Shown: one piece after another, positions 44,959-55,747 of the stretch
Layout of the letters: each line of letters starts with the position of its first letter
How positions within the stretch are numbered: position 1 is the stretch's first letter
NCBI GenBank assembly: GCA_038049695.1
Contig: CP142451.1
Span: 70,386,001 to 70,450,000 of the forward strand
Source: Cinnamomum chago
Taxonomy: Eukaryota > Streptophyta > Magnoliopsida > Laurales > Lauraceae
Length of the DNA stretch: 64,000 nucleotides
Reading direction: 5' to 3'
Made by a program: the position numbers and the translations under genes
The notes under the pieces: generated by a model
Told to the model about the DNA's origin: nothing
Seen by the model: only the letters and a program-made list of their open reading frames with translations
Databases searched by the model: none

Positions 44959-47856
44959 TGTCGCGACCCCGGAACGGATCCCCGGGCCCGCGACGTCAGT
45001 TTGGTGATGATTACTACTATTGAAGATTTTGTTTTCCCACAGGTTCCCGCGGTGAGGATTCCCAAAGACACGCGGAATCTGACTCACACGTACACGATTG
45101 CGGAAGCGTGTAGCAAAACACATCACGATAAGCACAATCAAATATTTAAGTGCTATCCCAATAATAAACAAGACATAGCATCAAAGAAAAGAGTTAACAT
45201 GGCATTCCCAAACATGGTTCAAGTTATAAGTTTAACACAAAAGTAAGTTAAGTTTAGTACAACCCATAAGAGACCAATAAAGGTCAATACAATCTCAAAA
45301 TAGCTAAAAGAAACCCCAAGACTAAAGGTGACGAAACTCGAGAACCAGACCGACATCTAAATGACATCGTCGGGCTGCCACTCTCTCACGGGAGTTGGCT
45401 CACAAGCCTCCTCCTGACGCTCCTCCTCAAAGGCAACGTCTCCTGCACCTGGGCACCAATAAACAAGGGTCAAACACGACGGTTTGGCAGGTAATCAATG
45501 TAGGCACGAACATGAACAATAGCACTTAGAGAAAACATGTAAGCAAATCTTTGGTATGAAGTACTATCAAAGCTGAGATACATTTTTAAGAATACGATCA
45601 AAGCTGAGATACAAAACAAACTAGCATGAGTACATAATATATCATGAATAGTTACAATCCACAAAGAGCCCATCCTTTCTCTATCATTTATATAATGAAA
45701 AGAGCAAGCACGCACGACAAGCACGATATACATAATATAAGCACGACACGATTTCCCACAAAGACGGGAATTCCGGCCGCGGAACCGGACACGCACGATG
45801 TGTAATAAATACACGACCAGTCTGCAGACAGTCCACATGTTTAAAGACCCCCAGACAGTGGATCAAACCGAAAAGGCAGTCTAAGCTCAGTGGTGTTTAC
45901 TTAATTCATGAATGCACAAAACACGCGAAACACGGTCTAAACACGTTGAGATAAGAAAAAGGGGGAAATCACTTATCGAAACACGATGAACACGACTAGC
46001 ACGGGCATAATTAATATGCATAACACGCTTAGGAAGTGATCCCCTTCTTCTTGGAACACATTTTCGAAACTAGCTTGTACTAAACTTCAAAACGAGTACA
46101 CGATGATATTCATTATATCAAACTAAGGTACGAACACAAAGCCTATCAAGCACATGTGAGGACCCTTGATTGATCTTTGTGTATTCGAAGCCCAAATGTT
46201 GGAATTTGGAATAGAGTTGGTGTCCCGGAAGTTCAAGACATCTCGAGTTTCGAGTACACAATATCAAGCTAAAGGTCACTTAACATGTTCTAGTTTTCAC
46301 TCTTGCAAAACTTCTTCAAAACTAGGAATTGGTCAATTTCGGTCAGCTTGCGGTCAGCTGGCGGCTAGCCGAAATAGAAACTGGCGGCTAGCCGTAAGCT
46401 GACCGTAGGGCTGACCGCTGAAAACCCAGGTCTGATGTTGCTCTCTGGAAAAGGAACCGTAATAATTTCGGTTGGCTTACGGTTAGCCGCAAGGGAACTG
46501 GCGGCTAGCCGTGAGCTAACCGCAGGGCTGACCGCAGGACCCTGAAGCAAAAATCAGCTACTGGAAAAGGAACCGCTGATTTCGGTTGGCTCGCGGTTAG
46601 CCGAAATGGGAATTACGGCTAGCCGCCAGCTGACCGAAACTGCACGGGAAGTACAGTTCAGTGCAGATTTTCCATATTTCCTTCTTCTCTTCTTCTTGTT
46701 TTTCATTCCACCTGCACTCCCTGAGCCTCCATGCTCTCCAAGGGATAAAATACACATTTCTCACAATCCCAAACATCCAATCCAAGGAAAACATGATCAT
46801 GAAGCTTATAAACATTTTCATATGCAAAATTTCCAAAAACAACAATGTAGCTTAAAATACACATGCACGATGGTCCTATAGAGATTACTTGCCTTGACCA
46901 AAGCTAACAATACTCTTCTTCAAGCACTTCCTCAAGCTAATCCCACACTATAAGAAAAACCAAGAAAACACACAAAACTCACTCAAAATGGAAACAAGGA
47001 ACCCATTTTCCAAATAGGGTTTGAAAACATGAAAAACATACTCTCAAGGAACCAAAATGACTCAATGGAGAGTAGGAGTGGAAACCCTTACCTAGAAATG
47101 GCCAAGCAAGAGGGAGGGAAAGAAATGGAGCTCTTGACCAACTTGAAAACTCAAGAAACTTGTATCAATAGGAAGCTTGCAAGGAGATGAAGAAAATGGT
47201 AGTCTTAGAATCTTCTTTGGAGCTCTCTAGCTAGATCAAACAAGATGGGGAAGATGGAGAGAAAAGAAGCTCTTCCTTGCCCTAGGTCAAGAAATTGCAG
47301 AGATTTGGGTTTTAGAATGAAAAGAGCAAAGAGGGGAAAGAGATGAGTTACTTAAGGCATTAGCAAGTGGGGCCCAACTGACTTGACTTTGAAATGGCCA
47401 GAACATGATCTTGTGGGCCTCGGATGACTTCGACGAAGAAGGATAAAACGATCGTCGAAATATCTACTTTCCAAAAAGTATATTTTTGCCATGGTTTTGA
47501 GATCTCGAAAATTGTGTCCAGATTTATGCAAGAAATACAATTTTACCCTCTTTGGGCCAAAACATGGGTTTTTGGGCTTCAAACATGAATGGGCTTAAAA
47601 CGAAAGTTGTAACACATAAAAAGATCATTCAAATGAAATCAAAACCACACTCACACGGAACACGACACGACTTTCCAAGCTTACACGTGCACTCGGGCCT
47701 TCCTGAGTGTGTCTGACTAATACTAAACGTTCTCAAAATTCCCAAGCTATGACCAAGACTAACTAATCATTTCTAACTCACCAACACTACACCCACTTAG
47801 TACTAAACACATACTAACCGCACACTAATCGAATTGGTCTGGGTCGGGGTCTAACA
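44959..47856 (-). repeat. Left LTR (3' LTR) of the chromodomain element
   Basis: On the minus strand from TGTTAGACCCCGACC (47,856) to GGGGTCGCGACA (44,959). The polypurine tract CTAAAAGGTGGAGGA abuts it at 47,857-47,871. U3 carries a palindrome-rich tandem block at 46,338-46,637 with repeated GGCGGCTAGCCG and GCTGACCG. Long frames in it are not genes. Confidence 0.93.
46338..46637 (-). repeat. Palindrome cluster in the chromodomain LTR (also at 52,537-52,836)
   Basis: About three units of about 115 bp. Each has GGAAAAGGAACCG, TTTCGGTTGGCT, CGGTTAGCCG and GGCGGCTAGCCG followed by an AGCT(G/A)ACCG word. The core CGGCTAGCCG is a perfect 10-bp palindrome. Confidence 0.85.
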
Positions 47857-47893
47857 TCCTCCACCTTTTAGGATATTTGGTCCACCAAATAAA

Positions 47894-50800
47894 TCAAACA
47901 ATTACCTCGGGTAAAAGCTGTGGATACTTCCTTTGCACTTGCTCTCTCAATTCCCAGGTGGCTTCCTCTGGCTCGTGATTTTCCCAAAGTACCTTGACCC
48001 AATGAATAGTCCGGTTTCTCAATTCTTGCTCTTTGGTGTCAATGATCTTGATCGGTCTTTCCACATACGAGGCATCTTCCCGAATCTCTAAAGGCTCATG
48101 TTGTAGAATGTGTGCAGGACTAGAGACATACTTCTTGAGCATAGAAACGTGAAAAACATTGTGTACCCCGGAGAATTCCGGCGGTAACGCAAGCCTATAA
48201 GCAACATCTCCAATCTTGCTCAAAATCTCATACGGACCAATAAACCTTCTAGACAACTTGCCCTTCTGTCCGAACCTCAAAGTTCCTCTGGTTGGTGAGA
48301 CTTTCAAAAACACCTTGTCACCCACCTGAAACTGTAATTCTCTCCGACGAGTATCTGCATAACTCTTCTGCCTACTTCGGGCGATTTTCAACCTTTCCTG
48401 AATCAGCTTGACCTTGTCACTTGTCTCTCCAACTATCGTCGGTCCATGAAAACTACGTTCACCGACTTCTTCCCAGCAAACCGGAGTTCTGCATCTTCTA
48501 CCATAAAGTGCCTCAAATGGTGCCATACCGATGCTAGAGTGGTAACTATTGTTATAAGCAAATTCGCAAAGAGGTAAGCACTCATCCCACTGAATCTTGA
48601 AGTCCAATACACAAGCACGCAACATATCTTCGAGAGTCTGTATCGTCCTTTCCGACTGACCATCGGTCTGAGGATGATAAGCTGTGATGAACTGGAGCTT
48701 GGTACCCATCGACTCATGAAGAGTCTTCCAAAACTTTGAAACAAACCTACTGTCTCTATCTGAAGTAATGGAGACGGGCTGACCATGTTTACTAACAATC
48801 TCATCAACAAATAACTTCGCAAGTGGTGCCATGTGCATCATGTTCCCTGTCTTCATCGGAATGAAGTGAGCAGACTTTGTCAGACGATCTACAATGATCC
48901 AAATTGCATTATTTCCCTTCTTAGTATTAGGCAAACCGGAGACGAAATCCATGGTAATGTGCTCCCATTTCCACTCCGGAATTTCCAAAGGCTGTAACAA
49001 ACCTGGAGGCTTCTGATGTTCTGCCTTGATCAACTGACAAGTTAGACAACGAGACACAAAAGCTGCTATCTCTCTCTTCATGTTGTTCCACCAAAACCGT
49101 TTCTTCAAATTGTGGTACATCTTCGTGCTACCCGGATGCATAGAGTATCTAGTACTGTGAGCTTCGTTCATTATCTCATTCTTCAAATCATCCACATTCG
49201 GCACACACAACCGGTTACGAAAATACAATATCCCATTCACCATCTTGAAATCGGGGCGTTCTGCAATAACATCTACTATCTTGGCCAAGTCTGGGTCTTG
49301 TAACTGATTTTCCTTAATCTTCTGGATGAATGTAGGTTCTGAAATTGTCATGTTCGCTAACATCGCACCCAATCTGAGGGTTTGCACTTCTACACCCAAC
49401 TCTTCAAACTGCTGTAAGACACCCATTCCTCTCAAATTAGCCATAACCACTGATTTCCTGCTCAAGGCGTCTGCTACCACATTCACTTTGCCTGGATGAT
49501 ACTTGATTGGAAAGTCATAATCTTTGATATATTCCATCCACCTCCTCTGCCTCATGTTCAAATCCTTCTGAGAGAACAAATATTGTAGACTTCTGTGATC
49601 TTAATGGACCTCAAATTTCTCTCCATAGAGATAGTGTCTCCACATCTTCAATGCGAAAACAACTGCTGCCAACTCCAAGTCGTGAGTCGCATAATTCTTC
49701 TCATGGTCCTTCAGCTGCCTCGAGCCATAAGCAATCACCTTGCCATCTTGCATCAATACACAACCCAGTCCCACATTCGAAGCGTCTGTATAAACAATAA
49801 ATCCACCGTTGCCCGATGGTAATGTAAGGATTGGGGCTGTGGTTAACCTCCCTTTCAACTCTTGAAAACTTGTTTCACACTGATCGGTCCAAACAAAAGG
49901 GACATTCTTCCTAGTCAATTTTGTCAACGGGGCTGCAATGGACGAAAAACCTTGGACAAATCTTCTGTAGTAGCCTGCTAACCCCAAAAAGCTTCTAATC
50001 TCTGTCACACTGCTTGGCCTCACCCAACTAACAACTGCCTCTATCTTCGCTGGATCAACTGCTAAACCTTCTCTGGAGATGATGTGGCCTAGAAAAGCAA
50101 CTTGGTCTAACCAGAATTCGCACTTACTGAGTTTCGCATATAACTGGTTGTCCCTCAAGAGCTGCAACGCTGTCCTCAAATGTTCTTCATGCTCCTTCTT
50201 ACTCTTGGAATATACCAGGACGTCATCAATAAACACTACCGTAGAGTGATCCAAATAGGGTGCAAAGACCTTGTTCATCAAAGCCATAAAGACTGCTGGT
50301 GCATTTGTCAAACCAAAGGGCATTACTAAGAACTCATAGTGCCCATATCTTGTTCTAAAGGCTGTCTTCTGAACATCTGAGTCTCTAACTCTCAACTGGT
50401 GGTACCCTAACCTCAAGTCTATCTTGGAAAAATAGGCCGCTCCTTGCAATTGGTCAAACAATTCGTCTATCCTTGGCAAAGGGTACTTGTTCTTCACTGT
50501 CACATGGTTCAACTTCCTGTAGTCTATGCACATTCTCAAGCTTCCATCCTTCTTCTTCACAAATAACACCGGTGCTCCCCACGGTGAAACACTTGGCCTA
50601 ATAAAACCTTTGCTCAACAAATCTTGCAATTGGAGCTTTAGCTCACCCATTTCTGCTGGAGCCATCCTGTATGGTGCAATCGAGATCGGAGCTGTCCCTG
50701 GAAGAAGCTCAATTGTGAACTCAACTTCCCTAATTGGTGGTAAACCCGGGATTTCTTCTGGAAAAACGTCCGAAAATTCACACACAATGGGGATATCCTC

Positions 50801-50986
50801 CACCCCTTGGAACTGTTTATCCTCCGTGATAAACGCAATAAATGCTTGGCACCCACTCTGAACTAATCTGCTTGCCTTCAACACTGAAATAAACCCTGCC
50901 TGAGATTTTCTCCTGTTCTCCTGAAATATCAACTCTGCCTGTGGTCCTTGGAATCTGAATGTGATGGTCTTACTAAAACAATCCAT
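47894..50986 (-). pseudogene. pol of the chromodomain element (RT, RNase H, integrase, chromodomain)
   Basis: Starts with the tail of protease (IDCF-like [15 protein letters not shown]). Reverse transcriptase, near 50,100-50,660, shows [39 protein letters not shown] and the catalytic [11 protein letters not shown]. RNase H near 49,600-49,830 has [16 protein letters not shown]. The integrase has an HHCC finger near 49,040-49,150 and a DDE core near 48,640-48,960 (D in [10 protein letters not shown] in TSDRDSRF, E in [14 protein letters not shown]). The C-terminal chromodomain (47,905-48,075) has [19 protein letters not shown], the histone-mark reader that guides chromoviruses to heterochromatin. 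Fossil with about one break in pol. Confidence 0.93.
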
Positions 50987-51135
50987 GGTGGCATGATATG
51001 CTGTAAAACAGGGTGTTAGTACACAATAAACATGGTATAAGGGTTTCTAAGATCCTATACGAACGAATCTATCGAACTCACGAATCCTCGCCACGTTTCT
51101 AAGACCTTTCTAGTTTCTTTTAAGTGCCTGAAACA

Positions 51136-51153
51136 TGTCTCGCTCTGATACCA
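51136..51153 (-). other. Primer binding site of the chromodomain element
   Basis: The minus strand reads TGGTATCAGAGCGAGACA, the complement of the initiator methionine tRNA 3' end, four bases from the LTR end. Only about 150 bp separate it from the pol frame, too little for a gag. Confidence 0.9.
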
Positions 51154-51157
51154 GTCC

Positions 51158-54055
51158 TGTCGCGACCCCGGAACGGATCCCCGGGCCCGCGACGTCAGTT
51201 TGGTGATGATTACTACTATTGAAGATTTTTTTTTCCCACAGGTTCCCGCGGTGAGGATTCCCAAAGACACGCGGAATCTGACTCACACGTACACGATTGC
51301 GGAAGCGTGTAGCAAAACACATCACGATAAGCACAATCAAATATTTAAGTGCTATCCCAATAATAAACAAGACATAGCATCAAAGAAAAGAGTTAACATG
51401 GCATTCCCAAACATGGTTCAAGTTATAAGTTTAACACAAAAGTAAGTTAAGTTTAGTACAACCCATAAGAGACCAATAAAGGTCAATACAATCTCAAAAT
51501 AGCTAAAAGAAACCCCAAGACTAAAGGTGACGAAACTCGAGAACCAGACCGACATCTAAATGACATCGTCGGGCTGCCACTCTCTCACGGGAGTTGGCTC
51601 ACAAGCCTCCTCCTGACGCTCCTCCTCAAAGGCAACGTCTCCTGCACCTGGGCACCAATAAACAAGGGTCAAACACGACGGTTTGGCAGGTAATCAATGT
51701 AGGCACGAACATGAACAATAGCACTTAGAGAAAACATGTAAGCAAATCTTTGGTATGAAGTACTATCAAAGCTGAGATACATTTTTAAGAATACGATCAA
51801 AGCTGAGATACAAAACAAACTAGCATGAGTACATAATATATCATGAATAGTTACAATCCACAAAGAGCCCATCCTTTCTCTATCATTTATATAATGAAAA
51901 GAGCAAGCACGCACGACAAGCACGATATACATAATATAAGCACGACACGATTTCCCACAAAGACGGGAATTCCGGCCGCGGAACCGGACACGCACGATGT
52001 GTAATAAATACACGACCAGTCTGCAGACAGTCCACATGTTTAAAGACCCCCAGACAGTGGATCAAACCGAAAGGGCAGTCTAAGCTCAGTGGTGTTTACT
52101 TAATTCATGAATGCACAAAACACGCGAAACACGGTCTAAACACGTTGAGATAAGAAAAAGGGGGAAATCACTTATCGAAACACGATGAACACGACTAGCA
52201 CGGGCATAATTAATATGCATAACACGCTTAGGAAGTGATCCCCTTCTTCTTGGAACACATTTTCGAAACTAGCTTGTACTAAACTTCAAAACGAGTACAC
52301 GATGATATTCATTATATCAAACTAAGGTACGAACACAAAGCCTATCAAGCACATGTGAGGACCCTTGATTGATCTTTGTGTATTCGAAGCCCAAATGTTG
52401 GAATTTGGAATAGAGTTGGTGTCCCGGAAGTTCAAGACATCTCGAGTTTCGAGTACACAATATCAAGCTAAAGGTCACTTAACATGTTCTAGTTTTCACT
52501 CTTGCAAAACTTCTTCAAAACTAGGAATTGGTCAATTTCGGTCAGCTTGCGGTCAGCTGGCGGCTAGCCGAAATAGAAACTGGCGGCTAGCCGTAAGCTG
52601 ACCGTAGGGCTGACCGCTGAAAACCCAGGTCTGATGTTGCTCTCTGGAAAAGGAACCGTAATAATTTCGGTTGGCTTACGGTTAGCCGCAAGGGAACTGG
52701 CGGCTAGCCGTGAGCTAACCGCAGGGCTGACCGCAGGACCCTGAAGCAAAAATCAGCTACTGGAAAAGGAACCGCTGATTTCGGTTGGCTCGCGGTTAGC
52801 CGAAATGGGAATTACGGCTAGCCGCCAGCTGACCGAAACTGCACGGGAAGTACAGTTCAGTGCAGATTTTCCATATTTCCTTCTTCTCTTCTTCTTGTTT
52901 TTCATTCCACCTGCACTCCCTGAGCCTCCATGCTCTCCAAGGGATAAAATACACATTTCTCACAATCCCAAACATCCAATCCAAGGAAAACATGATCATG
53001 AAGCTTATAAACATTTTCATATGCAAAATTTCCAAAAACAACAATGTAGCTTAAAATACACATGCACGATGGTCCTATAGAGATTACTTGCCTTGACCAA
53101 AGCTAACAATACTCTTCTTCAAGCACTTCCTCAAGCTAATCCCACACTATAAGAAAAACCAAGAAAACACACAAAACTCACTCAAAATGGAAACAAGGAA
53201 CCCATTTTCCAAATAGGGTTTGAAAACATGAAAAACATACTCTCAAGGAACCAAAATGACTCAATGGAGAGTAGGAGTGGAAACCCTTACCTAGAAATGG
53301 CCAAGCAAGAGGGAGGGAAAGAAATGGAGCTCTTGACCAACTTGAAAACTCAAGAAACTTGTATCAATAGGAAGCTTGCAAGGAGATGAAGAAAATGGTA
53401 GTCTTAGAATCTTCTTTGGAGCTCTCTAGCTAGATCAAACAAGATGGGGAAGATGGAGAGAAAAGAAGCTCTTCCTTGCCCTAGGTCAAGAAATTGCAGA
53501 GATTTGGGTTTTAGAATGAAAAGAGCAAAGAGGGGAAAGAGATGAGTTACTTAAGGCATTAGCAAGTGGGGCCCAACTGACTTGACTTTGAAATGGCCAG
53601 AACATGATCTTGTGGGCCTCGGATGACTTCGACGAAGAAGGATAAAACGATCGTCGAAATATCTACTTTCCAAAAAGTATATTTTTGCCATGGTTTTGAG
53701 ATCTCGAAAATTGTGTCCAGATTTATGCAAGAAATACAATTTTACCCTCTTTGGGCCAAAACATGGGTTTTTGGGCTTCAAACATGAATGGGCTTAAAAC
53801 GAAAGTTGTAACACATAAAAAGATCATTCAAATGAAATCAAAACCACACTCACACGGAACACGACACGACTTTCCAAGCTTACACGTGCACTCGGGCCTT
53901 CCTGAGTGTGTCTGACTAATACTAAACGTTCTCAAAATTCCCAAGCTATGACCAAGACTAACTAATCATTTCTAACTCACCAACACTACACCCACTTAGT
54001 ACTAAACACATACTAACCGCACACTAATCGAATTGGTCTGGGTCGGGGTCTAACA
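51158..54055 (-). repeat. Right LTR (5' LTR) of the chromodomain element
   Basis: 2,898 bp, the same length as the left LTR and offset from it by 6,199 bp. I noticed two substitutions between them (one in a T-run near 51,228, one near 52,073). It acts as 5' LTR for the pol on its left and as 3' LTR for the partial copy on its right. Confidence 0.93.
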
Positions 54056-54424
54056 TCCTCCACCTTTTAGGATATTTGGTCCACCAAATAAATCAAACAA
54101 TTACCTCGGGTAAAAGCTGTGGATACTTCCTTTGCACTTGCTCTCTCAATTCCCAGGTGGCTTCCTCTGGCTCGTGATTTTCCCAAAGTACCTTGACCCA
54201 ATGAATAGTCCAGTTTCTCAATTCTTGCTCTTTGGTGTCAATGATCTTGATCGGTCTTTCCACATACGAGGCATCTTCCCGAATCTCTAAAGGCTCATGT
54301 TGTAGAATGTGTGCAGGACTAGAGACATACTTCTTGAGCATAGAAACGTGAAAAACATTGTGTACCCCGGAGAATTCCGGCGGTAACGCAAGCCTATAAG
54401 CAACATCTCCAATCTTGCTCAAAA
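54056..54424 (-). pseudogene. Partial second pol end (chromodomain region)
   Basis: Repeats the polypurine tract and about the last 109 codons of pol, including the whole chromodomain. One amino-acid difference from the first copy was noticed (W for R before TIHW). It then passes directly into Tat copy 2 gag sequence. A remnant of a tandem copy. Confidence 0.9.
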
Positions 54425-55747
54425 CAAAGCCTACCGCTCAATAGCGAAGGCAAGCTAAGAGACAACTCCACAAGCTCAAACAGCAGGAGAAAGCTCAATT
54501 AAAGCAAAAAGTCCTTGAAAAGGCAGAGACCTCTTCCACTGCTTCACTGGAGGCAACGGGAGAATCCGAAACTTCAAAGGTGGTAAGAAAATTCACCCTT
54601 GGTGATTTCATGCCACCTCAATACAGAAATGAAACTACGCAGGGGGTATCATACTCTTGCAACTCAGTAATTGGATTCTCCATGGATGGATACGAGTCCA
54701 GTGACACTGCTAGTGATACCGATGAGTGGGAAGAATCCCTTGAAACGGGAGAATACCTCTTCGATGAGGAATGGATTCCCGAATCTCATCTTATGCCAAT
54801 AACCTGGTATAACCCAATCAGCAACAAGGATCCTGATCTGATGATGAAGAATACCAAGAGGCTGTTCAAGAAAGTGCTAATGATCCAACACAAGCAAGCG
54901 CTCCAGTGGAACCCAACGTTGGTGAACCACAACGAGCAGATGACGAAGAAGATTCGGCCCCTACGCCCGATCTCGAAGAATATGTAAGAATCTTACAACA
55001 TCTTGCCATAGAGCGGGAGCAAGATCGCATCAATGAGCTTCGTCAAAATCAAAATCCAGGACCGGAAATCCCAAAAAATTCACAAACATCTCCAGCAACC
55101 CCGAAAAATGAAGAAAACTGTTGGATAGATGATCCCCTCACATCTGAAAATGAGTCTAAATCTCAACAGTGCGTTGCTTGCAATGCAATAGTTCAAGACG
55201 ATGATGCCTCTGAAGCTTCGTCTGCCGAAGCATCGAATTCTCAGACTACGTCCGGTAGCATATCCTCTGGAGCTACATTTCCTCAGGTGATTTCCACAGA
55301 GAAGTCATCTTCTCAGCCTTCGTCTCTTGAAACTATGGCGTCGGAACCCAAACCTCCTCCGGCTGATCATCTTGAAGAAATTCCTTCCAATGAAGTTTTC
55401 TTCAATGAAAATCCGGTCAACTGGTCCCAGATACCCAACCTCATAGGCGATGTCTAGACCGATAAACTGCTCAATGAAGAAGAAAATCCGTTGAAGGCTA
55501 TTCAGGTCTTGTTCCCGGAAAATGCTCCATGCAATGCAATCACTGAAGACGGCAATACTGCTATAGAGACGTCTTCTACAAATGACAAGGATCAACCCCT
55601 TGATCCCGAGAGTGATCTTCCAAAAGAAGACCTTTCTCCAGAAGCCCTTGAGTTGGTAGAGGTACTCGCTCTGGCCAGGGTTACCACAAAATTACAACCA
55701 ACCTTCTTCTTCCTATGTAAATCCTTCGGGAACACAAAATGTAAACG
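54425..55747 (+). pseudogene. End of gag and start of protease region, Tat copy 2
   Basis: Matches copy 1 through RKFTLGDFMPP, SDTASDTDEWEESLETGEY and DEEWIPESHLMP, then the acidic ILQHLAIEREQDRI and the spacer before protease (NPVNWSQIPNLIGDV). Several breaks. The solo LTR follows. Confidence 0.88.

Larger units (their letters stand above)
44959..54424 (-). mobile_element. Chromodomain Ty3/gypsy element (Tekay/Del type), LTR-pol-LTR plus a partial second copy
   Basis: Two LTRs of 2,898 bp each frame an internal region of about 3.3 kb that reads leftwards: primer site, end of protease, reverse transcriptase, RNase H, integrase, chromodomain. Gag and most of protease are not present. Beyond the right LTR, 54,056-54,424 repeats the end of pol and the polypurine side, so an LTR is shared with a second, incomplete copy. 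The LTRs differ at two positions that I noticed, so the event is very young (tens of thousands of years at 1e-8 per site per year, up to a few hundred thousand at slow rates). The surrounding Tat sequence does not simply resume, so no target duplication is expected. Pol looks nearly whole, with about one break. Confidence 0.9.

Noticed and set aside
45470-46890. Short frames occurring twice, 6,199 bp apart (also at 51,669-53,080)
   Set aside because: They are duplicated only because both LTRs of the chromodomain element contain them.
51136-51153. Possible tRNA gene
   Set aside because: Only the complement of the 3' end of initiator methionine tRNA is present; it is a primer binding site.
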